A stretch of 64,000 bases of DNA from Ottelia alismoides (GCA_037367405.1 JAZKJV010011598.1:1-64000), one strand, 5' to 3'; counted from the stretch's first letter, positions 33,990-45,498 are shown. Numbers and translations: made by a program. Notes: a model not told the origin generated them from the sequence alone.

Positions 33990-36649
33990 TGTTGGACATG
34001 CGAGCCCACGGCGAGCCATTATGCAATAAATGTTATTGCAATTCACTCCTTAATCTGAAATAAAGAGTAAATAATTTGCATAATAGGTCCCTTAGTACAA
34101 TTAGGGTTATGTACCATAGCCATCTTAATGATCATACATCTGTTGATTCAATTATTGAATCATAGAGGCTGGTGCTTAGATGAATATCTAATGAGTTAGA
34201 TTGAGGACTCATCAAGCACCGTCAAATGATTATTAAGAGATGATCTCCAGCCTGAGTAGGAGATGGCAATCCTTTCTCAGTTAGGCTGATATCTGACCGA
34301 CTTCTTGATGCAGGTCCTCTGCATAGGAATAGAGATTCGGAGGTGTCAGATTAGTTAGGTCAAAGAGTTGACTTAACGAGATCGAGATAACCAAAGTCCT
34401 ATATCATATGCTGTCATGATATAGGCACACATCCTCTGACCGGAGACAGATGTGTTACTATATGTCTGAGTATGTACATTTGGCAAACCAATAGGTTGAT
34501 GGCCTAATCAAGGTCTATACACCGGCGCGCTGGTGTGCATATAAGGGCATATGAGTAATACGATCTCTCAAAGGGATCATACAGGTTCACTACTGAACCG
34601 GAAGACATGAGCTCACTCATGAGATATTGGGAAGAATCAAATTCCGTGCGCACGGTCGTCTCGCTTTGGAAGCTTGACTGAATTTGTTGGTTTGATATAT
34701 ACTTTTGGAAAGTATATGATCAAGACCTAGGTATGATATATGCTTTTGGAAAGTATATGATCAATACCGACTCCCAATGATCGAATGAGAAACTTACTGA
34801 TAAAACCCTGAAGTAGACAGTATAAAGTTGATCTAATACTCCGGGTTTTAATCTGAGTCTTCCAGTATGCAGGATGTACAGGTATTAGGAATACCTGAGG
34901 GTGATGTGATCATAAACGATTGTATAACCATGACGCTTCCATTCCTAGGGAGTGATGAAACGGGTCTGGATTTTAGTGACTCCTCTCAGTAGAGAAGAAA
35001 TCTCATCTTAGTCCAAATGTTGGACATTGATCTGAATGTGATTCAGATTCAATGAGAAGATTAGATTTATGGTCTTGATTTAATCAAGCATCTATGGGAG
35101 GCCCGAGATCTGGATTTGAGATATGATCTCAATATCCATGTTACTATACGTGGAACAATACAATCGCCCTGTCCTTATCTCCAAGTATTCGCGGAGAAAG
35201 CGCATTATCCTTGAAAGAGTTCATGGATAATTCTATTGTTGATATATGTATCCAAGCATTGAGAAAATGGATAATTAAATGTGATTTAATTATCATGAAT
35301 AATATGAATTTGATTCATATTATAAGGAGAGTTGTCTTAGATAATTAAATGTGATTTGATTATCAAAGATGTAAATAATATGAATGTGATTCATATTATT
35401 TGAGCACATGAGAATAAGTTATCCAATATAATTAAATGTGATTTAATTATTATGGATAAGAATAATGTGGATAGTAATATCCAATTATTCATAATATATT
35501 ATAAATGTGATTTATAATGTATTGGAGAGAGTTAAATATAACTTATATTAGTAGATTAATTATTAATGTGTATTGGATACACATTGTCTAATTAATTGAA
35601 AATATAAATTACATTTTGTTTTGGGTTGTGAATGTGATTCACAAATTTCCAATGGCATGATTGCAATGTTCACAAAATAAATTGGATTTATTTTTGTGAA
35701 ATAATATTCAACAAAAGTTGTTGAGATATATTAGAGAGAATTATGAGATAATACAATCTCATATAATAGGAGAGGCATCCACCTTCCATATAGGAAGAGT
35801 GGACGACCACAATTCCCACAAGGAATGTGGTGGCCGTCCACCCCTCTTATGGAAGGAGGCTTGCCTCCTTTCCTATTTCTCTAATTGAGATTGATTTAAT
35901 ATAAATCAAATTATATTCTACATATATTTGATTTTTATTAAATTAATTGTTGTTGGTTTTTACCAACATAAATCTTAGCCATTGAAAGAAACACAATCAA
36001 TGAGAACCATTGGATTTGTGTTGTCCCATGGATTGAGATCCATGGATCCCAAAACCATATAAATAGAGAGGCATACCCATGCTCTCTCTTTACACATAAT
36101 GCTTGAGAAGCATCTCTCTCTCCCTCTCTCTTTCTCTCTAGAGGTCAGCCCTCTCTCTCCCTCTCATGGCCGTCCACCATGGATGCCATGGAGAGGTTCT
36201 CCATCGCCGTGGCAGCGTCGTTATGCTGCCTGTTCTTCTGCTCGTGGATCTCCGTCTTCCTCGGTGCGCCTCGCTCGTGAAGAAGACGTTGGATCTCATG
36301 TGTCGAGATCAGGAGATCCGCCGCTTGGATCATCAACATGGATTGCGAGAAGCACGCGGTTCATCCCCGCGCTCGCAAGCGTCTCCTCCGTCGGATCGGA
36401 CTTGAGACAGGAGGTCTCTTCGTTTAGAGACTCGATCGCAACCACGCTTCAAGAGGTAATCCTATTACTTGTTTGTGGTTTAGACGAAACGATCCGAGAA
36501 GTGTTCTTGGATCATGTGGTTTCGTCGTGAGAATTTTTTTTTTTAAATTCCGCTGCATCGAGCAACTAGTCCGACTAGTCGCTCCTCGTCGTATTCGATA
36601 CGACGCTCACGTTTCCGTGATGCGCTTGAGGATCTAACCATATCCTTCA
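33990..36649 (+). repeat. 3' LTR of Copia A1
   Basis: 2660 bp, starting TGTTGGACATGCGAGCC and ending CATATCCTTCA. It is collinear with the 5' LTR apart from about two dozen substitutions and a small T-run difference near 36530. It is followed by the right GAGTA duplication at 36650-36654. Confidence 0.95.
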
Positions 36650-36654
36650 GAGTA

Positions 36655-36852
36655 CCATTCTCTGAGCCAGATAGATCCAGTTTCACACTCCAGCCCGTTC
36701 GTCCTCCTCACATGCACGCCATGAGAAGCAACGTCCTCGACTGCAGCGGCTGTGCGCGTTGGGTTGATATTGTCTGTAGTGTCATGTATTGTGAGTTGAG
36801 TTTCTTTCTGTTTGTCCAAGCTGAGCATTGCATGCTCCAGCTTGAGGGGGAG
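36655..36852 (+). other. first body of the short-LTR element, right part
   Basis: This continues the body interrupted at 26008 and is nearly identical to 38816-39013 in the second body. It ends in the purine tract CTTGAGGGGGAG before LTR-B. Confidence 0.88.
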
Positions 36853-37166
36853 TGTTAGAGTATTTGGAGCATGCGTCACTTATGTAATAGGTGGGTAAAT
36901 GGATCCCTCCAAGATCCATTTACCCCACCACTGAGTTTTGTCCCACATCGTCCAGTGGTGGGACTTGGAGGCCCTGTGGAGGCTATATAAGGAGCCCCAG
37001 GCCTCCTGTAACAGATGAGAAAGTTCAATAAAATATCCGCCCCTTTGAGGGCTTCTCCCGTGGTTTCATCCCGCTCCTCACGGAGTAGGGTTCCACGTAA
37101 AATTTTGCTGCGTTCTTGTTCTATATTATCTTTTCCAAATTTCGCTTCCGCTTCCGATTTTTAACA
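36853..37166 (+). repeat. LTR-B (shared middle LTR) of the tandem short-LTR element
   Basis: 314 bp, one base shorter than LTR-A and LTR-C near its 3' end (TTTTTAACA against TTTTCTAACA). It has body sequence on both sides: the purine tract before it and a TGGTATCAGAGC primer site at 37167-37178 after it. It therefore serves both as 3' LTR of the first unit and 5' LTR of the second. Confidence 0.93.
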
Positions 37167-39013
37167 TGGTATCAGAGCGGGTCGATTCTCGAGGAGTTTA
37201 TGATATTTTGTTTTTGTTCGAGATTCGAGATCTAGGGTTTCTATTGAAACCCTAATTTCGTTCTTGAAGATTATTTTGAATATTTGTTGTTCGTATTCGA
37301 GATTTGTTCAGAAAATCTCCACCATCATTCAGATCTATCTTCAGACAGAGATTTGTTTTTTTTGACGCTCAGACGGAGATTTGTTTATGCTCATGTTTTA
37401 CGGTTTTGTTTGAAGCCCTAGCCGCACAGGCGCGGCCTGTACAGGGGCTTTCTCCATTCAGCCAGAGCTCCATCATTCATGTTCTCCCAGGCGTGCAGAG
37501 CGCCGTCCATCTCACGAAAGGCCCCTCCAGACGATTCCCACGTGGAGGCCGAGCCCCGACGTTCTGTCTTCTCCTCCAGGCTCATGAGCGGCACTCGAAG
37601 GAATGTCTTAGTGAAGATAGGGTTCCATCGTGGAACCCTTGGAACCAGACCCGACAGCTCCTTCGCGCGAGCGCAACCTTTGCGCACCTCCAGGCGACAG
37701 TCGATCGCCCAGGCGCTCGCAATCATGCCCAGGCGAGTGGTGGCGACGCCCCCTCTCCGCCAGACCTCGGTTCTAGTTTCTCCAACCTCAAGCACCGAGG
37801 GCGGCGCTCCCTCCGATTCCGCGTCGCAGCTCGTCGCAGGAGCCCCTCCAGCACAGTCGATCGCCCTCCTCGCGTGCGTAGGCCGTGCGACTCCAGATCC
37901 CCGTGCGGTTCCCAGGTGCGGCCCCAAGCGCGGCCCCAGGCAGGCGATGACATATGACACTCCCCCTCCAGGCCGCAAGAAGCCACCGGGCTCAGGCGAT
38001 CTCCCTAATCCCTCAACTCTCGGCGGCGACGACGGCGAATAGAACCCCCCATCGGGGGTGGCGATTCTTAAGAGAAGGGGTTTCCCCCGTGGGAACCCTA
38101 AAGAGCAGCCTGCATTATTTAAAAAAAAATTATTTTGTTGAGAGGGCAGGCTGCTATATATAAAAAAATGGAGGGGGGTTGTTCACTTTTCAAAAAAAAT
38201 GAGAGAGAGGCCCCGGAAAACAAAAAAAGAGGGGGAAGTGAGAGTTGGGCCCAAATGGGCCGGTGAAATGTTAAAAAAAATGAATTTTCGAAAAAAAAGG
38301 CGCGTACAATAGAAAAAGCCGTATGCATATTTAAAAAAAAATTTGAGCTTTGAAAAATGCCGAAAAAAATGATGAAAACGACATATATAAAAAAAATGTT
38401 TCAAAAAATAAAAAATAAAAAATGGACGGCTTATTTTTTTTAAAAAGATGAAGAAAAGCTGTAAGGAATCTTTTGAGAATATTCATGTTTTCCCCAGATT
38501 TATGTATTATCTTATCTTCTCCCAACGTGGTCAAACAATGTCACTCCGACCAGTATGGGAGAAAGGGGGAGTATATGTAGAGTCACATGTCTTGTTCTAA
38601 GATTCAGATATCAGATTTTTCAGATCGGTCAGATATTCAGACTCTACAAATTTCAGATTCAGACTCGACGATGACACATGCCAATCATTTTTCATTCTTG
38701 TTGGTCGGCCAGAGCTTTCATGTGAGCCATAGGGACTCTAGAGCAGAGGACTATTCCCTATGCCATTAAGGGCAAGGGTTTTCATGTGGTATCATAGGGA
38801 CTCCAGAGTAGAGTACCATTCTCTGAGCCAGATAGATCCAGTTTCACACTCCAGCCCGTTCGTCCTCCTCACATGCACGCCATGAGAAGCAACGTCCTCG
38901 ACTGCAACGGCTGTGCGCGTTGGGTTGATATTGTCTGTAGTGTCATGTATTGTGAGTTGAGTTTCTTTCTGTTTGTCCAAGCTGAGCATTGCATGCTCCA
39001 GCTTGAGGGGGAG
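37167..39013 (+). other. second body of the short-LTR element, uninterrupted and non-coding
   Basis: It begins with the primer site and ends with the purine tract (about 39001-39013). It is a close copy of the first body with small indels, for example extra sequence at about 38275-38300. It has no gag or pol, and the same GC-rich block lies at about 37420-38040. It preserves the empty insertion site of Copia A1. Confidence 0.9.
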
Positions 39014-39328
39014 TGTTAGAGTATTTGGAGCATGCGTCACTTATATAATAGGTGGGTAAATGGATCCCTCCAAGATCCATTTACCCCACCACTGAGTTTT
39101 GTCCCGCATCGTCCAGTGGTGGGACTTGGAGGCCCTGTGGAGGCTATATAAGGAGCCCCAGGCCTCCTGTAACAGATGAGAAAGTTCAATAGAATATCCG
39201 TCCCTTTGAGGGCTTCTCCCGTGGTTTCATCCCGCTCCTCACGGAGTAGGGTTCCACATAAAATCCCGCTGCGTTCTTGTTCTATATTATCTTTTCCATG
39301 TTTCGCTTCCGCTTCCGATTTTCTAACA
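39014..39328 (+). repeat. LTR-C of the tandem short-LTR element
   Basis: 315 bp, ends TAACA, and is followed by GGAAC (39329-39333), the right target duplication. Confidence 0.93.
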
Positions 39329-39333
39329 GGAAC

Positions 39334-39472
39334 TGTTCAAGAAGTTGTGAAGTCCTTCATTACACATGTTAACATTTTAGATATACACTTTAGATGGAGT
39401 GGGAAGGGAACCAACACTATTCCAGATAGAGGGGTATGTGGTCCACTTGTATCAGCTATCTTAGTGGCACCA
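39334..39472 (+). pseudogene. malectin-LRR receptor kinase pseudogene, malectin exon, right piece
   Basis: In frame with the left piece after discounting the insertion, the product reads TVQEVVKSFITHVN, then LDIHFRWSGKGTNTIPDRG and CGPLVSAILVAP. This corresponds to the end of the malectin domain (family form LEIHFxWAGKGTxxIPxRGVYGPLISAI). A GTAAGT donor at 39473-39478 ends the exon at the place expected for this family. Confidence 0.8.
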
Positions 39473-39904
39473 AGTAAGTTCACAGTTAGAATGACCGTGA
39501 GCCTTTCTTCAAGGGCTTCATCTTTTATAAGGTCTTTATCAGCTTTAAAATCTTCTACAGTAAGGTTTATTGAAACCATCTTTTTGTTTGTTTAACTATA
39601 TCTTATGTGTAAGCTGCATGCACATAGCTTTAGTGCTTATGTATACCACAATATCTAATATGCAGTCTTATATTTATAGATCTTATATTTATAGAGAACT
39701 GAAACACTTTAAGCTACATGGATCTCATTTCACTCAGTCAGATAAAGATAGCAATCAGAAATTTTGATTCTGCTAACAAAATTGGAGGTTTTGTCCCAGT
39801 TTAAAAGGTGGGGCTTGGATAATTTGGATCATTTCTTAGCATGTCGCATTTGCATGCCTAAAACTTGCTCTTTTCAAGTTGACTTGGAAGAACGTTAAAT
39901 GCCA

Positions 39905-40126
39905 TGATATCATGAGGTACTTCCAGATGGCAGTGCAGTTGTTGTCAAGCAGATTTCTTCCATGTCTGGGCAAGGAAACTGTGATTTCCCGAATGAGATA
40001 TGCATGATATCTACTCTGCAGCATCTGAACACTGTAAAGCATCACGGGTGATGTGTATCGAAGGAAATCAGCTATTGCTCATATATGAATACTTGGAAAA
40101 CAACTCCCTTGTTCGTGCTCTATTTG
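39905..40126 (+). pseudogene. receptor kinase pseudogene, first kinase exon
   Basis: It reads EVLPDGSAVVVKQISSMSGQ (including the VAIK-type lysine), NEICMISTLQHLNTVK, then a stop and frameshift at about 40047-40053. The other frame continues CIEGNQLLLIYEYLENNSLV and RALF. A GTATGT donor follows at 40127. This is the N-lobe of an LRR VIII-2 type kinase. The glycine-rich loop upstream is too degraded to read. Confidence 0.78.
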
Positions 40127-40217
40127 GTATGTTCTACGATTACTTTCATATGCATATTTTTTAGTTAGTTGCTCTCGTCAATCACTTCACTTCCAAAAAA
40201 GATGCTTATAACTTCAG

Positions 40218-40455
40218 GTCCTGAGGAAACAAGACTGGCATTAGAGTGGAAGACAAAGTGGAAGATCACTCTGGCTATAGCAAGGGGATTAGACTATCTT
40301 CATGAGGAATCAAGGCTAAAGATGGTACACAGAGACATCAAATCAAATAATGTCTTATTTGACAAGGATCCCAATGCAAAGATAACCTACTTTGGTTTAG
40401 TAAAACTTGATGATGAGAGGCACACTCACAATTTTACTAGGTTTGCTGGAACCAT
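40218..40455 (+). pseudogene. receptor kinase pseudogene, catalytic-loop exon
   Basis: After a CAG acceptor the exon encodes GPEETRLALEWKTKWKITLA, ARGLDYLHEESRLKMVHRDI, KSNNVLFDKDPNAKITYFGL and FTRFAGT, ending at a GTAAGT donor (40456-40461). The catalytic HRD is intact, but the magnesium-binding DFG reads YFG, so a kinase would be inactive. The following exon (GYMAPEY region) is not found. A minus-strand Copia remnant begins about 100 bp downstream. Confidence 0.85.
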
Positions 40456-40559
40456 GTAAGTAAATCACCATTACTAGAAGTTTTACTTTATGCAATTATA
40501 GTTGATAAGTACATGAAATGGTTATATAGCAACGCTTACAGGTTTGACGGGGTTCAAAA

Positions 40560-41616
40560 TCCTGATGAACCTGTATTTCTTTTTCCAATCTTCAGTGTGA
40601 GCTCCCCCACATTACTCATTAGCGAGCTCATAGGCACGTAAGAGCGAGGATGGTGTGCTCGCCCACTTTAATAGGACATGTCTATGGGCTTTTCTCTTTT
40701 GTTTTTCTCAATCATCTTTCCTTTGCTAGACTCTTGGTTCTTTGTCTTGTGATTGTTTATCTTCTTGAGTAAGGGCCAATTTTTATTAAAATGACCCTTC
40801 TTCTTGCAGTTGTAGTACTAAAGATCACCTTCCTTCTTTCGATCATTTTTCTTGAAGAATTCTAGAAATTTCTGGTGAACATAGCCATGTCATCTACAGA
40901 ACTCTCTTCTGATGTTGACTCAATTGCTGGAAGTGCAATGCTCTTTTTCTTTTTCTTTTCTGCTTCTATTTTAGCAATATGAGTCTTCTCTTCACAGGCA
41001 AGGAACTTTCCTATGAGTTTGTTAACAAGAAGAGTCTTGACGTTGTAGGCTTCTTTGATTGCAATTGCTATTGTGCGACATATTGTTGTGAGGGATTCTA
41101 ACTCAGTGATCTCTGCTTTGAGAATCCTAAGATTGTTAATGATAACCAAGAATCTTGTATACATATCTTTGATTGATTCTCTGATCTCCATCTTGAATAG
41201 CTCACACCTTTCTCGTTGAAGGCTAACATGCGATTCTTGCAATTTTGAGGTTCCTTCACAGGTGACACTGAGCTTATTCCATATCCCATATACAGTCTTG
41301 CATGTCGAGACACGATCAAAATCATATATAATAATGGCAAATAACATAGCATTCATTGCCTTGGAGTTGTATGTAGTTATCTTTTTGTCACTGTCTATCA
41401 AAACAGTTCTAGTGGTTGGTCTGGGGTACCTAGTTTCTATGATGTTCTACACATCAATATCAATGGACTCTAGAAAAATATGCATGCATATCTTCCAGTG
41501 TTTGTAGTTTGATCCATCAAGTGGGGTGGTCCGACAATAGACTGACTTTCGAAGCTTTTTGCTTGTTGATGCTACCATGTGTACTTTCGAGGCTCTATGT
41601 TGAAGTACTGATCTAA
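40560..41616 (-). pseudogene. gag of an old minus-strand Copia (D)
   Basis: The minus strand reads PLDGSNYKHWKICMHIFLES (about 41465-41530), then a 179-codon frame (41401-40862) with KAMNAMLFAIIIYDFDRVST, IWNKLSVTCEGTSKLQESHV and YTRFLVIINNL. This is a UBN2/Copia-type gag (family form MxxxWDxLxxxxEGTxxVKxSKI). A zinc-knuckle trace, YNCKKKGHFNKNWP, lies at about 40780-40825 with its first Cys lost. The segment is cut off near 40560 inside the receptor-kinase pseudogene intron. No pol follows. Confidence 0.78.
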
Positions 41617-41628
41617 GCTCTGATACCA
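41617..41628 (-). promoter_or_regulatory. primer-binding site of Copia D
   Basis: On the minus strand this reads TGGTATCAGAGC, complementary to initiator tRNA-Met, just upstream of the gag frame. Confidence 0.85.
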
Positions 41629-42043
41629 AATGTGAGTTTAGGGATCATGACACCATTAAAGAGGGGTGAATAGTGGTCTGAGGCAGTTTTGAATTTTTTC
41701 ACGGAATAACCAACAAGCACCTAATATTCAATCAAGCTATCCAATCAACACACTGCACAAACCCACCTGGGTAAAAACCACGACTTGAGTCTATCGACTC
41801 GAGATTTCTGGTTAGCCAATCTAACAAACTGCTTTACTATAAAGCCCGATATACAGAGCATAAAACTTCATAGTTTTAGATCAAACACCAATATCAACAC
41901 TATAGATCACACTATAGCAACCATAGAAGAACAAACAAGATTCGACTTTCTTCTGACTTTCACTTGAATAAGAAGATCATGTAAATCCAGGTACTTCCTA
42001 CAAACTTAAGGATCAAACACCAAGAAGTTCCAAACGAAGATGT
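41629..42043 (-). repeat. 5' LTR fragment of Copia D
   Basis: It lies on the LTR side of the primer site and contains the phrase GAGGGGTGAATAGTG near 41660, a feature I associate with the 3' part of some plant Copia LTRs. It is cut at 42043 by the end of Copia A2, so its start is not seen. Confidence 0.6.
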
Positions 42044-44401
42044 TGAATGCTAGGGTTTAGGCCTTAGCGCATCACAAAAGCATGAAGATCACATCAAAAA
42101 TGATCTAGGTCAACTAGTCATACTAGTTGGAAGGGGCAGTGGAATTTAAAATATTTTAAAAGATGAAACCACATGATTTGAGAAACTTCTTAAACCGTTT
42201 CATCAAATTAGAAACAAGTAATTAGGATTATCTCTTGAAGCGTGTTTGCGATCGTGAATCTCTAAACAAAGAGACCTCTTGTCTTAAGTCCGATCCGACG
42301 AAAAAGCACTTGCAGGCACACGGATGAGACACGTAGCTCCCACAATCCGAGTTGATGATCCGAGCGAATAATATCCTGATTTTGTCTCATGCAATACATA
42401 TCCTTCTCCATAGGCAAGAAGCATCAAAGACGACAGAGATCTACGAGCAGTCGATCCGACATCACAACAAGGACACGATCTCGACGGTGCTCTCAACAAC
42501 CCTCAAGTGGAAGACCACTAGGGTTTGAGAGAGAGAGAGAGCCAATGGATGTGTATGAGAGAGAGAGAAAGAGATTTATTGCAACAACTTGTATTGAAAT
42601 TATTGTAGTAGAGAAGGCTAGGGCTACCTTTCCTTTTGTACTAAATTGGATGGTGGAGATGCACTCTTAATTCAAATCAATGGTTGAGATTTTATTGCAA
42701 TAATTTGCAATAACAATTACTTAATATGAAAGAAAAGAAATATGTTGCAAATAGTCTTGACATATTTAATTTCAATAAAATCAACAAGATTTTCATGAAT
42801 AAAGTAGGACTAAGGGCCTCCTTCCATTTAAGGGGGAAGGAGAAAGCCTCCTTCCCCTTTAAGAGCCATAGGCGCCCATGGTGGATTGGAAAGAGAAAAA
42901 TTTCTCTTCAATTACCATATAATGTAATCTCATGACATTAAATCTTATTCACGAATTAATTTTAAAAAAAATTTGGCAAATTATTTGTGACAATTGCAAT
43001 CAAACCATTGACAATTAGGAATCAAATTTAACCACCCATGATAAAATGTAAATTGCATTTACAATTAATTGTCCAATGTGAATCTAATTCACATCAACAT
43101 TTAATTCATAAATTCTATTTACAATTAAATCTCTCCAACATATTATGAATCATATTTATAATATTTATGACTATTATGGATAGTAATATCCACATTAATC
43201 ACATCTTTAACAACTAAATCATATTTAATTATATTAGATGTCAATTCTCATGTCCAAATAATATGGATCATATTCACATTATTTATGATAATTAAATCAT
43301 ATTTAATTGTCCATTTTCCATTGCTCAGATACATCATCAACAATTGAATTATTCTTGAACTCTTTTCAAGAACAATGTGCTTACTCTGCGGATACTTAGA
43401 GATAAGGACATAACGATTGTATATTCCATGTATAATGACTTGGATATTGAGATCATATCTCAAATCCAGATCTCGAGAACCTCTCATATATGTTTGATTG
43501 AATCAAAATGTATATCTAATCTTCTTATTGCATTCGAATCATATTCAGATCAATGTCCACCATTTGGACTAAGGTTAGTTTATTGATCTACTTATAAGAG
43601 TAGTCACTAAGATCCAAACATGTTTCATCACTCCCTCGGAATAGAAGTGTCATAGTTATACAATCATATACGATCACATCACCCTCGAGTATTCCTAATA
43701 CCCATACATCTTGCATACTGGAAGACCTAGATTAAACCCGATGTTTTAGATCATATTTGAACTAACTTCTTTAGGGTTTTATCATTAAGTTTCTCATCAG
43801 ATCATTGGGAGTTGATATTGATCATACACTTTTCCGATGCATATATCATACCGATAAATTTTGTCAAGCTTCTAAAGCGAGACGACCATGCATGGAATTT
43901 GATCCCAATATCTTATAAGTGAGCTCATGTCTTCTAGTTTAGTAATGAACCTACATGATCCCTTTGAGAGATCGTATTACTCATATGCCCTCATATGCAC
44001 ACCAGCTCGCCAATGTATATACCTTAATTAGGTCGTCAACATATCGGTATGCTAAATGTACATACTCATATATATAGTAACACATCTGTCTCCGGTAAGA
44101 GGATGCATACCTATATCGTGACAATATATGACATAGATCTCTGTTATCTCAGTCTCGTTACGTCAACTCTGTGACCTAACTTATTTCACACCTCCAATCT
44201 CTATTCCTATGCAGAGGACCTGCATCAAGAGGTTGGGCAGAAATCAACCTTTTGAGAGGGATTGACATATCCTTCTCAGAGGATTGACATCTCCTTCTCA
44301 GACTGGAGATCATTTCTTAACAATCATTTGACGATGCTTGATGAGTCCTCAATCTAACTCTTTAGATGTCATCCAAGCACCAGCCTCTATGATTCTATAT
44401 T

Positions 44402-45498
44402 GGGATTTTTACACCTATAACCCTGAGTAATTTTGCAATAACATTCAGAACCCCCCATAATCGTGAATTACACAAGAAACCTCAGATAGTCACTCCGTCT
44501 AACACCCATAACCCTCCGTTAATTTAATATGTTAACTCAACCATAAGAGTGGGTTAATATAACCAATCTACCTCGAACGGTTAAGATTATTTAAAATAAA
44601 AAAGGGAAAAAATTGTGTGTGTTCATCGGTTGCGTGTGCTTCCAAGGAAAGAAGGGAAGCTCGATGGGTGCTTTCACGGGGAGAGCTTCCACGAGGGGGA
44701 GCTCGAGCAGGAGGAGGAGAATCTGGACGTGTGGTGCCATCGGCTTCGGCGGGCGGGGGATTTGAGCAGGGTGGTCGGGTCGACAGTGGCTTTGAGGCAG
44801 GAGTGGGTGCTTCTCGGCGGCGATGAGAAGGGAGGAGGGAGCGAGTCGGGGGGAGGGGGGGTGGGGCGGGCCGTGGGGGGAGGGGGCGGGCCACGGGGGG
44901 AGGGGGGCACGGGATGTAGGGGGCTGGTCGGGGTGGAGGTGCTTCGAGCGAGTCAGTGGGGGGGGGGGGGTCTTCTCGGTGGCGGCGAGCAGGGAGGGCA
45001 TGCTCGGGGAGGGGGGCTTCGAGCAAGTCGGCACAGGGGGGAGGGGGGGTGAGGACCTGCTCGACGGCGGCGACCAGGGAGGGAGGACCGAGCTGCTCGG
45101 TGGCGAGCAGGGAGGGCGTGCTCGAGGAGGGGGGGCTTCGAGCGAGTCGGCACGAGAAGGGGGGGGGGGTGAGGAGCTGCTCGACGGCGGCGACCAGGGA
45201 GGAAGGACCGAGCTGCTCGACGGCGGTGAGCAGGGAGGGAGGACCGAGCTGCTCATGACCTGCTGGAGGGGGGGGAGGAGGGGGGATGGCATGTTTTGTA
45301 AATAATAATGACTTTTAGGAGCAGTTTTGTCTTTGTAAATGGAACCGTCAAACATAACGGGTATTCCAAACGGATTATAACACAGGATTATATGATGTAA
45401 GAGTTAAGCATTACTCAGGGTTTCTCATGTAACTCGTGATTATACAGGGTTATGAATGTTATTGCAAAATTACTCAGGGTTATGGGTGTAAAAATCTC
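44402..45498. mobile_element. Mutator-like element, 1097 bp, non-autonomous
   Basis: The terminal inverted repeats begin GGGATTTTTACACC on the left and GAGATTTTTACACC on the right (reverse complement). They match over about 50 bp with few differences and more loosely to about 95 bp. A perfect 9-bp duplication, TTCTATATT (44393-44401, 45499-45507), is the Mutator signature. The empty site is confirmed by the A1 LTR, which has no insert here. The interior is G-rich on the plus strand from about 44620 to 45290, with a tandem repeat built on GACCGAGCTGCTCGACGGCG. No transposase is present. Confidence 0.92.
44950..45265. repeat. GC-rich minisatellite inside the Mutator-like element
   Basis: Variant units contain GAGCTGCTCGACGGCGGCGA, CAGGGAGG and GGACCGAGCTGCTC, repeated with spacings of about 40-75 bp (clearest at 45060-45260). 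G runs occur at 44959-44970 and 45160-45168. The overlapping frames of up to 254 codons across it are products of this repetition. Confidence 0.7.

Larger units (their letters stand above)
26009..36649 (+). mobile_element. complete Copia element A1 with 2.66-kb LTRs
   Basis: Two LTRs (26009-28667 and 33990-36649), a tRNA-Met primer site, a purine tract and a perfect 5-bp duplication define an intact structure of 10,641 bp. The second body of the host element, which lacks this insert, supplies the empty site. By eye the LTRs differ at only about two dozen positions (roughly 99% identity), yet the internal 5.3 kb has no intact coding frame. This suggests a recent insertion of an already defective, trans-mobilised copy. 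Relatives are A2 (42044-62936, minus) and A3 (from 62937). Confidence 0.95.
24066..39328 (+). mobile_element. non-autonomous short-LTR retrotransposon in tandem (LTR-body-LTR-body-LTR)
   Basis: Three nearly identical LTRs of about 315 bp (24066-24380, 36853-37166, 39014-39328) alternate with two nearly identical bodies of about 1.85 kb. Each LTR begins TGTTAGAGTATTTGG and ends TAACA. LTR-A and LTR-B are each followed by a TGGTATCAGAGC primer site. LTR-B and LTR-C are each preceded by the purine tract CTTGAGGGGGAG. The unit has a single 5-bp duplication (GGAAC). A complete Copia (26009-36649) interrupts the first body. The bodies hold no gag or pol, so replication would depend on another element's proteins, most likely a Copia given the primer type. 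It is larger than a classical TRIM. Confidence 0.93.

Noticed and set aside
40218..40455. a functional protein kinase gene
   Set aside because: The DFG motif is YFG, neighbouring exons carry a stop and frameshift, the following exon is missing and the malectin exon is interrupted.
44591..45355. 254-codon proline/serine-rich frame (minus) inside the Mutator-like element, with several long frames on both strands
   Set aside because: It lies on a GC-rich minisatellite open in many frames, has low-complexity composition and no domain. I treat it as composition, not a gene.
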